Shown: positions 55,258-64,000 of the stretch, one piece after another | Numbering within the stretch: the first letter of the stretch is position 1 | Layout: every line of letters begins with the position of its first letter | Assembly: GCA_013180625.2 (NCBI GenBank) | Contig: SNVD02014776.1 | Coordinates: forward strand, 1 to 64,000 | From: Boswellia sacra | Taxonomy: Eukaryota; Streptophyta; Magnoliopsida; Sapindales; Burseraceae | Direction of reading: 5' to 3' | Length of the DNA stretch: 64,000 bases | Made by a program: the position numbers and the translations under genes | The notes under the pieces: model-generated | Database searches by the model: none | What the model was told of the DNA's origin: nothing | The model's input: only the letters and a program-made list of their open reading frames with translations

Positions 55258-56215
55258 ACTGTGTTCGTTTCCATTTTCATTTTCACGTTTTCTGTTTCCA
55301 ACGTTTTGAAATTCAGGGGATAACTGTGCATTTTTGTTCCCAAATTTCATTTTCATAAAACACATTTTGTTCCGTTTTTGCCCCTGATTTTGTCCCTAAT
55401 CTACGAACAGTTTTCCCCAATTTTCCAAATCGTTTTTAACTCCTCTGCACATTTCCTCTCGTTCTCCACCGAATATCACCTCAGAACAGCCGTCTGCCTT
55501 ACCACCATCGCCTCCTCCTCTCCTCTCCTTCTCCATCGGCGCCTGGGCCTTTCTCGGCCTCAGAAACATGCGAATGCAAGGAAATAGTAATAAATGATAC
55601 CATGTCGTATTATATAAACATACATATATAATTTTGAAGCCCTTGCATTATATACGTATGTATGTATGTATATATGTAGACAAAGTATTCATTGGAAGAT
55701 TGTATAAATGTTTCTTGTTTTTTTTAATCTTAACTAAACACATTTATAGTAAGCACTATAAAGTGAAGTGAAAAAGAGAAGAAAATACTTGGATAAAAAT
55801 ATCAGAGGAAGCAAAAGATGATCTTGTTTGTATAATTAAGCATTTGTTATTTGTTAACAATATGTATAGTAGGAACATGCAGTTAGTTTAAAATATTATT
55901 TGTTAATAATCCTTTTATCTATACAATTTATAAGAACAAGTGTTTTGGATTCATTTCCAAACCATTTTATATTTTTGTTTTCAAAATTTAATGTCAAAGA
56001 TTCATTTCCAAACGCATATTTTGTTTTTGTTTTCAGAATTTCAACTCAAGAATTCATTTCCAAACACATATTCTTAAAACCATTTTCAAATTTGCATTAT
56101 ACGAATTCATTTCCAAACGCATATCCTTTACTTAAAACTCATTCTCTAAATAATATAAATTCATTTTCCAAATCATTTTGGAAACAAAAACACATGAAAC
56201 AAAAAAGAACACACT
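55258..56215. repeat. Non-coding repeat with inverted-repeat-like ends and internal direct repeats
   Basis: The left end, about ACTGTGTTCGTTTCCATTTT, resembles the reverse complement of the right end, AGTGTGTTCTTTTTTGTTTC. The right half contains at least four direct copies of an ATTCATTTCCAAACGCATAT-like motif, spaced about 50-70 bp (around 55949, 56010, 56052 and 56106). This suits a non-autonomous DNA transposon of Mutator or hAT type. I could not settle the target duplication. No coding frame is meaningful. Confidence 0.45.
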
Positions 56216-56384
56216 CTAAGTTTCCTTGGGAAGCGAATTTTGACACAAATGGATGTACGACCATTTTGTAGATTTTTGTTGGTCAAAACGTGGCACTCTT
56301 GTAACCAGCTTGTCACTTCTTATCATCCTCCCCATAACGATTTCGTCGTGACGATCCTACTGAACCTAGTTCAACATTCAGTTC
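56216..56384. other. Short spacer before the copia element; nothing recognised
   Basis: About 170 bp without repeats or frames. Confidence 0.4.
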
Positions 56385-56827
56385 TGTTGGGAGATTGCTC
56401 ACTTCTACCGCAGTTCAGAAAAAGATAAGAAATAAATTGTTGTATTAAAAATAACAATTTGGGTGGCACTGCCTTCTATAATAAATAAAATAGACAACCT
56501 GGACAGCTTAACATTCCATAGCAAATAAATTAAAGGTGATAAAGAAAAATAAAGACACAAAAAATTTAACGTGGTAAAACCCTCAATTTGAGGGAAACCT
56601 CCATAGGACAAGACCAAAAGTATTTTACTAAAGAAAATATTACAATCTCTCTCACAGTAAAAATGGAGAAGATAACAAGAGGGAAAGAAGAGAAAAGCTT
56701 AATACATAAACTTGGGACAAGAATAAGAGGAGGAGAGGACTTTATTATATAGCCAAGCTTCCCCAATTCTTTTGGATTTCGCACTGATGTGGAATTGTGA
56801 GCAAAGCAAAAATGTCTTCATACTTCA
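56385..56827 (-). repeat. 3' LTR of copia element C
   Basis: 443 bp, starting TGTTGGGAG and ending TACTTCA on the plus strand. The minus strand has a purine tract (AAGTGGGAGAATG) directly before it. The start is set by the TG/CA rule only. Confidence 0.7.
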
Positions 56828-56869
56828 CATTCTCCCACTTGAAGGCATTTTTTCTTTCAGTCTTGTCTC

Positions 56870-58554
56870 TATACATGCTGCTTACATCTCTAACAGGCCA
56901 CAAGACGTTCTACACTAGATGAACTTGTCAGCATTGATTGGTTTGGTCAATGTATCTACTATTTTGTCTTTTGTGTGGATTTTCTGCATATCCACTATTC
57001 CATCTTCCACTACTTCTCGTACATAATGATATTGAACTTCTATGTGCTTCGTCCTTAAATGAAAGGTTGGATTCCTTGTGATATGCAAGGCACTCTAACT
57101 ATCACAATATAAAGAAATCTTCTCTTGTTTGTTCTCGAGTTCCTCCGATAACCTTTTGATCTAGACAGCTTCCTTGCAAGCTTGTGTAGTGCCATATACT
57201 CTACTTCTGTTGTAGATAGAGCCACAATAGTTTGTAGTTTTGATACCTAGCTCACAGCACCTCCTACAAATGTAAACACATAGCCTATAGCAAATTTCCT
57301 TTTGTCAAGATCTCCTGCAAAATTTAAATCAACATAGCCCTTGACAATGAACTCTGATCCTCCATAGTATAATGCAGCATCGAGGTCCCTTTGATGTATC
57401 TAAGGATCCTTTTAATAAAATTCTAATGTTCTCTCCTTAGATTAACATGAATCTACTGACCACTCCCATTACTTGTGTAATGCTTGGTCTTGTACAAATC
57501 ATAGCATACATTAGGCTCCTTATTGATGATGCATACAATACTCGAGACATTTCCATCTTCTCTGCTTCATTGCTAGGACTCATACTTGAGAATGATTTAT
57601 GATTAATAGGAAGTGGGGTAGAAATTGGCCTACAATCTTGCATGTTGAAGTAACGTAAGATTTTCTTCAAGTAGCTCTTTTGAGATAGCCAAATCTTTTT
57701 ATTTTTTCTGTCTTGGTGAATTTGCATCCCTAGAATCTTGTTTGCCAGTCCTAAATCCTTCATTTCAATTCCTCTAACTAACTATGCCTTTAATTCTTGG
57801 AACTGATCTTTGTTAGTGCCTGCTACCAACATATCATCCACGTATAATAACAAAATAATAAAGTCTTCCTTAAACCTCTTATAATACGTACAATGATCTA
57901 AATTGAGTCTGTTGTACCTAAGGCTAATGATGAATGAATCAAATCTCTTGTACCAATATCTTGGCGCCTGTTTTGAACCGCACAGAGATTTAGTCAACAT
58001 ACAAACCAAGTTCTCTTTTCTTTTTTCAATAAAACCGTCCAGTTGGAGCATATAAATTTCTTCTTCGAGTTCTCCATGAAGAAATGCAATTTTCACATCT
58101 AGTTGCTCTAAGTGTAAGTCAAATAAAGCACATATAGCCAAGATTGACCAAATTGTTGTAATTCATACCACAGGAGATAATATATCATTGAAATCAACTC
58201 ATTCTTTCTTAGCATATCCTTTGATCACCAGTCTAGCAGGATACCACTCCACTTGATCATTGTCATCACATTTGATCTTGTAGACCTTTTTGTTTCCGAT
58301 GGCTTTTCTTCCATGTGGTAGTGACCCAAGTTCCCATGTCTTGTTTTTATCTAAAACTTTCATCTCTTCATGCATTGTTGTCATCCATAGAGATGCATCA
58401 GAATTGTTTATAGCCTCCTGAAAGGTCGAAGGCTTCCCATCTTCTGTTAGAAGACAATATGCAACATTACTGGCCATCACATACTCTGGATGCTAAGAAG
58501 GTTCCTTTCTTTCTCTAGTTGATCAACGGACTTCAGGTGCTTCTGACTCTACTA
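56870..58554 (-). pseudogene. Copia C reverse transcriptase and RNase H
   Basis: The frame 58480-58199 opens the RT (FQEAINNSDASLWMTTMHEE). 58141-57782 holds LEQLDVKIAFLHGELEEEIY, SLCGSKQAPRYWYKRFDSF and the catalytic YVDDMLVAG. 57763-57437 holds MKDLGLANKILGMQIHQDRK, then CRPISTPLPINHK. The RNase H below 57430 is strongly decayed. Frame breaks lie near 58195, 57775 and 57430. Confidence 0.85.
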
Positions 58555-58562
58555 GTTCTTGA

Positions 58563-61500
58563 TAGGTCAAGCAAATTCTATACGACCCGTTAACACGACA
58601 CAACCTATTCGATAAAAACGTGTTTTACATTTAATGTTATCGGATCCGATCATTAATGGGTGAACACGATAAAACCCGTTTGATATTGGACCGTGTTTGG
58701 GTTTATCCTATAAAAAAATTGTTTCACCTATTTAACCCGTTAATAGTAAGGATAATTTAGTAAATTTATTTATAATATATGAAAAATATATATAATAAAA
58801 TATAAATAATTATTACAAATATTAATTTCTAACTTAACACAATCAAAATTATTATAATACTATTAAGTCAACATATTTAACTGCAAAATCACTATTACGC
58901 AAGATAAGCGGTAAGCCGCAAAGCCAAAGGAAGATAGGTACGAGCTTCCTCCATTACTTCTATTATTTCTTTAATGATTTTTATCTTTAGAAAACAACAT
59001 CTAAATTGCTAAACAATAGAATAAAGTGTAATAATTTTTGCATTAGGCCTTGTTTTGTACGAAAATCTTTTATGGGTTTTGTGGTTCAAATTAAAGACAT
59101 GTGACTGGTGAAGTTTTCCTCAATTAATGTTTCTCTTTCATGACATATTAAATTTTTGTAGCCTTCTTCCTGTTGGACACCATCAAATAAAAAGATGATT
59201 AAATATATATTTTAATAGTAGTTCAACTATGGTTAACAAATTGGTGCTTTTAAAAATATTAGAAATTGCATTTTGAGTTCTTTTTTTTCCTGAATTTTGT
59301 TTTGCACCTCTTTATGATGCACATATGCACACACCAATTTGCACATTAATTTCTAGAGGTTCTAAATTGGTGCATAGTCTTTTTAATTGTTACATAATTT
59401 GCATGTTATCATTCACAAAAGGGAGCCACTAGAATTTTTTGTTGACTTAACTATTGTACAAATTGATTGTGCTTGTCTTGTTCACTTTTATTTTTATTTT
59501 ATTTGTAGGCTACTTGATAATTTAATTTGTATTGTACTGATTAATGGATTTAAATATCATATCAAATAATATACTTTTGAGCATATCAGTAGATATTAAT
59601 TTTGATATTACTTAAAATAAATTTTTTTATGCTTTTTGTTTTTTAAATCAAATTATATTTCACTGAAAGATTTATTACTAGTACATATGTTGGCTTATAT
59701 TATATAAATTGTAAATAATTTTTTATATTAATTAATTTTTTCTTCTTTATGCAACTTTAATATTTTTATTTTAATATTCCATATCAACTTATGTTTCACA
59801 TTTTTTATTTATTTATTTTTAGATGGATTTTACAGACATGAACACAAATTTAGTTGAATCATGTGAATTGGTTGACAACACCGCAAATAGAAAATAAGCT
59901 ACAGAGACAAATGATGCAAAAAATGAGGGCACAAAATTGCAAGACAAAGAGAAAAGTAAACGCAAATTAAGATCACGTGCCTGGGCCATGTTTGAGGTTA
60001 TACCTAGAACTGAAGGTCTAAACAAGTGTGCCAAATGAAAGCTATATGGGTTGGAATATAAGTGCAGTAGTCATCATGGGACAGGTAATATGTTGAATCA
60101 CCTTGGAACTTGTTCTGGGAAGCAAAATCATGACATAGAACAATTATTTTTATCAAAATCTCAATCTCAAGCCACTCTTTCATTACGTTCTCAAAAATTT
60201 GATTCAGAGATATTTTGTGATTTATTGATTGGAGCAATTATTTAGCATGATTTGCCTTTCAATTTTGTTGAGTATGAAGGTATTAGTACTATATTTGAAT
60301 ATATTTCTCATAATATCAAGTTGCCTAGTAGGAATACAGCCAAAGCAAGTGTGTTGAGGATGTTTCAAAATGAAAAGATTAAACTTCAAAACTTGCTAAA
60401 TTCAATTCCAGGGAAGATACGTTTGACATCTGATTTGTGGACTTCAATATGAACTGATGGTTATCTTTCTTTAACAGCCAATTTTATTGATTTAGATTGG
60501 AATTTGCATAAAAAAATTTTGAGCTTTTGTCATGATACCCCCTTCACACACCAGTGTTGCATTATCAGATAAAATCAATACACTATTAGGTGAGTGGGGG
60601 ATTCAGACTAAGTTGTTTTCTATTACTTTGGATAATGCCTCTGTCAATGATTGTTTTGTTGATATTTTGAAAAGTCAATTGAATTTTAGAGGTCTACTCT
60701 TGATGGATGGTCAATTTTTTCATGTTCGTTGTTGTGCTCACATATTGAACTTGATAGTCTAAGATGGTTTGAAAGAAATTGATGCCTCGATTGTGAAGAT
60801 TAGGGAATGCATCAAATACATGAAAGGTTCACCATTAAGAAAACATAAATTCTATGATTGTGTTCCACAAGTTGGGATAACGACTAATACAAAAGGCTTG
60901 AGACAAGATGTTCTAACTAGATGGAATTCAACTTATCTTTTGCTTGAGAATGCACTTTTTTATCATCGTGCTTTTATTAATTTCGGGTTGATTGATTCTC
61001 ATTTTAATTGTTGTCCTTCACTAGAGGAGTGGGATAAAATAGGAAAGATTTTTTAGTTTTGGGATATTTTTATAATCACTTGTTTATTTTCTAAGATCTT
61101 TTTAATCCAACATAATATTAAGGCAGCCATTGAAAGTAATGATAGCTTCTTCAGGAAAATGGGAACTCAGATGAACTTGAAGTTTAAAAAATATTGGTCT
61201 CATTATAATAGTATTCTAGCAATTGCTATTATTCTTGATCCTCATTACAAGCTACAATTTGTAGAATGGTCTTACTCAAAGCTTCATAGTCAGCATTCTT
61301 GTGAGTTTCTGCAAGTTAATGAGACATTGTTCTCTCTTTTCAACAAGTACATGGAGAACTTATCTCATGCTGTAGACCTATATACTTCATTAGATGACAA
61401 TCTTACTTAGATTGAAAGCGGTGATGCTATTTTTGAAGTAAATTAAATTTCTATTTGTTTTATTATATATAAGAATGCATTTGCATTTATTATAATGCTA

Positions 61501-62591
61501 ATATCAAGTTAGTTGATATTTTGTAGGACTTTGATGTTAGTTACAAAGAAGGTTTTATTTCAACTAATAAAACTGAACTTCATAAGCATCTTGATGAAGA
61601 AAGGCTTGATAGGAAGCATGAGTTAAATGTTTTAACTTGGTGGAAAGGAGAGCAACGTCGTTATCCTATACTTTCTCAATTGGCTCGTGATGTTTTAACA
61701 ATTCCCGTCTCTACTATTGCATCCGAATCAGCATGTAGTATTAGTGGTAGAGTGTTAGATCAATATCGTAATTCATTATTACCGACACTTTTTAAGCTTT
61801 GGTATGTACTCGAGATTGGCTTTTTGGACAAAAGGTAAACCTTATGTATTTTGTACCGATACTGTGATTTCTTTATAAATTGACGATTATATACATTTTG
61901 TAATTTTTATTTTTTATTTCTATTGATTTATTTATTTTTTGATTTTTCATAGGAAAAGATCAAACTAACTTGGAAGAGCTTACAGAATATGTCTTCAATT
62001 TGGAATCTAAGGCTAATAAAGCATCACGAAATTCAACTGTTGCTGTTGATGATTAATGAGAGGTATTAACTTATCATAATTGTTTTATGTTTTCAAGCTT
62101 ATGTTACTCTTTAGTTAACAAACTCTAAAGTAATAACATTTTTTTTCCTTAGGTGTGTACGAATATGATATTTTGATGGGGAATACAAGAAAGAAGCATA
62201 TAGAATGTCACATTTCATTTTAAAAAATAGTTCAATAGACATTTTTATGTTTTTGGATTATATTAAATTTGGTATGACAATTTTATGTTTTCGTATTATG
62301 TTAAATTTGGTATGACATTTTTATGTTTTTGGATTATATTAAATTTATAAATTATTAGTTATGTTTTATGATTAGAATTTATACAAATCATGTTATACAT
62401 ATTATTGTTTAACTTGAAAATAAAAAATAAGTTAAATGGGTTAGATTTGGGTGACACGTTAAGTTAACTTAGTTTGGGTTTTAAGATTGAGACCCAATAA
62501 GTTAATAGGTCAAATTTATATTAATATAATTTAACATGACATGATACGAAACGACACGAAATCACTCTAACACGACTCGTTGCCAAGCCTA
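58563..62591 (+). mobile_element. hAT transposon (4.03 kb) inserted in copia C
   Basis: Ends: left TAGGTCAAGC, right reverse-complemented TAGGCTTGGC; short imperfect terminal inverted repeats followed by subterminal ACCCGTTAA / CGACAC-type motifs at both sides. A perfect 8-bp target duplication GTTCTTGA lies at 58555-58562 and 62592-62599, the length typical of hAT. The copia frame lies on both sides. It carries a degenerate zf-BED/hAT transposase on the plus strand. Confidence 0.92.
59822..62056 (+). pseudogene. zf-BED / hAT-family transposase, degenerate
   Basis: Frames from 59822: an N-terminal acidic part, then a BED zinc finger (RSRAWAMFEVIPRTEG, then HHGTGNMLNHLGTC). The core follows (FNFVEYEGISTIFEYI, RMFQNEKIKLQNLLN, GKIRLTSDLWTS), then the DDE-region segment (FSITLDNASVNDCFVDILKS, HVRCCAHILNLIV, DVLTRWNSTYLLLENALFY). 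A DUF4413-like part (FKKYWSHYNSILAIAIILDP) and the C-terminal dimerisation domain at about 61530-61790 (WWKGEQRRYPILSQLARDVL, then STIASESACS) complete it. TGA or TAG codons fall in the BED finger (about 60036) and at about 60243 and 60450, with a frameshift near 60530. It resembles Ac/Tam3-like DAYSLEEPER-type proteins; not functional. Confidence 0.88.
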
Positions 62592-62599
62592 GTTCTTGA

Positions 62600-64000
62600 T
62601 CATCATGTTCTGGTATTGCTTTAGAAGAAATTGTTTCATCCTGTACTGATACAGTCTCAACATTTTTCTTCATGCTATCACTTTCTTCACATTTAAACAT
62701 GTCTTTTACAAAGATAACATCCTTACTAATGACAACCTTGAGGGTAGTAGGATCCCATAGGTGATACCCGTTTACTCCATCAGCAAACCCCAAGAAGATA
62801 CATTTCTTGGATTTTGGATCTAGCTTCGTTCTTTCTTGGTCATGATACATCACATAAGCAGGACATCTGAAAATATGATGGGAGGAATAATCAACTGGCT
62901 TACCAGTCCACATCTCTATACGTGTGTTCATCTCAATTACTGTTGATGGAGACTTATTTATCAAGTAACAGGCTATAGTGGCTACTTCTGCCCAAAATGT
63001 CTTGGATAGACCCGCAGTCCGTAGTAATACTCTCATTCTTTCTATAAGAGTTCTATTTATCCGCTCTGCCACTCCATTTTGTTATGGTGTGTAAGCAATT
63101 GTCTTCTGCCATTTTACACATTCTTAACTGCAAAATACGTCAAATTCCTTGCTGCAGAATTCTCTCCCATTATCTATCCTCAAACACTTGATCCTTTTTC
63201 CATATTCAAGTTCCACTAGTGCTTTGAAGGCTTTAAATATAGGAAATACATCTTACTTTTTCTTGATGACATATACCCAACATCTCTTAGAATAATCATG
63301 CACAAATAATACAAAGTAGTTTACTCCTCCTAGAGATGTAACCGGTGATTCCCAAACATCAGAATGAATCCAGTCTAGAATATTTTTACTTTTGACAATA
63401 GATCTACTAAATTTTAGTCTAGTCTGTTTGCTAACAACACAATGCTCACAAAATGGTAAACTTACAGTTTTAATTCAAAGGAAGCAGTTTTCGATCAGAG
63501 AGAATCTTTAAACCCTTTTTGGACATATGGCCAAGTCTTTGATGCCATATCCGAGACAATTCTTCTCTAGAACTAGTAACGACTGTTTCTCCCTCTTAAA
63601 CAGTTTCTCCATGGAGCATGTATAGGTCAACAACAATCTTTTCTACCTTCATCACCACAAGTGCACCTTTGACAACCTTCATGGTCCCCTTTTTTGTATG
63701 TAACTTACATTTGAGGTTATGCAATTGTCCCATCGATAGCAAATTTTTCTTTAAGCCAATCACATATCGTAAATCTTGGACAGTGCAAATCGTAGCATCA
63801 AATATGTTTACTTTGATGGTTCTAATACCAGTAATTTTTAAGGCATGATTGTCACCTATGTACACAGACCCTTCAAAGATAGGCTTATATTGATAGAACC
63901 ATTCTCTCTTAGAAGTCATATGCCATGTTGCTACTGAATCAATTAGCCAAATATCAGCAAGCCTTTTTTTTGCCTTCTACAACTGTTGTTGCCTCGCTGC
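62600..64000 (-). pseudogene. Copia C integrase and GAG-pre-integrase region
   Basis: 63919-63596 gives the GAG-pre-integrase domain (LRYVIGLKKNLLSMGQLHNL). The integrase core is read in pieces between 63590 and 63080, with a stop just before QNGVAERINR. From 63072 the frame gives AERINRTLIERMRVLLRTAG, then CYLINKSPSTVIEMN and KKCIFLGFADGVNGYHLWDP, the usual copia integrase end. It reads into the hAT target site at 62599. The 64000 edge cuts the element. Confidence 0.82.

Larger units (their letters stand above)
56385..64000 (-). mobile_element. Ty1/copia element C, open at the right window edge, interrupted by a hAT transposon
   Basis: The 3' LTR is 56385-56827. On the minus strand coding runs from the window edge: GAG-pre-integrase (63919-63596), integrase (about 63590-62600), then, after the hAT insertion, RT (58480-57782), the RT end and RNase H region (57763-about 56870). 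The order protease-integrase-RT-RNase H is that of copia. The 5' LTR and gag are beyond the window. Several stops and frameshifts occur. Motifs resemble the Tnt1/Tork group (inference). Confidence 0.85.

Noticed and set aside
1..64000. CRISPR arrays, bacterial operons, rRNA or tRNA genes
   Set aside because: The window is plant nuclear DNA. The repeat clusters are transposon subterminal motifs, and the only tRNA-related matches are short primer binding sites.

Overview
This is a plant nuclear window, very probably from a eudicot. It is AT-rich, with multi-exon genes that use GT-AG introns, wall-associated-kinase (WAK) paralogues, a plastid phage-type RNA polymerase gene, and CACTA, hAT, Ty1/copia and Ty3/gypsy chromovirus elements with tRNA-Met-type primer sites. 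The species cannot be read from the sequence. Only one gene looks intact; most of the rest is transposon sequence inserted into, and nested inside, a decayed WAK cluster.

1-4974 is the right-hand part of a CACTA element. Its terminal motif ends at 4974, preceded by about 0.9 kb of ATTTGACGGT-type subterminal repeats. It carries exon fragments of host genes, all on the + strand: NADP-isocitrate dehydrogenase, an unrecognised four-exon gene, a callose synthase and a LAZ1/DUF300 membrane protein. 5254-6099 holds the first two exons of a WAK gene (minus strand), cut off by that element. 6421-18260 holds two copies of a truncated copia element. The first is split by a complete chromovirus (7682-13438, target duplication CTAA). 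The second contains a possible organelle-derived insert and a TRIM (17345-18144, target duplication CATAG). 18925-21977 is a second WAK gene, now a pseudogene with stop codons and a solo TRIM LTR in its first intron. Its upstream region is split by a non-coding LTR element (22572-25156) and a second CACTA element (ending at 29998, with TTTTACGGCGG-type repeats).

31356-54467 (minus strand) is a complete 19-exon gene for the plastid T7-like RNA polymerase RPOT3/RpoTp. The reconstructed exons keep frame throughout and give 1007 residues. Intron 17 is about 10.9 kb because one chromovirus (32236-42873, target duplication CCATG) inserted there, and a related one (37369-42704, target duplication GGATT) later inserted into the 3' LTR of the first. 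Intron 14 appears to use a GC donor. Intron 1 holds a palindromic element that begins TG, ends CA and has a 5-bp target duplication (CATCA).

55258-56215 is a terminal-inverted-repeat-like non-coding repeat. 56385 to the window end is a copia element (minus strand) interrupted by a 4.0-kb hAT transposon (58563-62591, target duplication GTTCTTGA). Every transposon protein I could read is broken by stops or frameshifts, so none of the visible copies is autonomous as sequenced.
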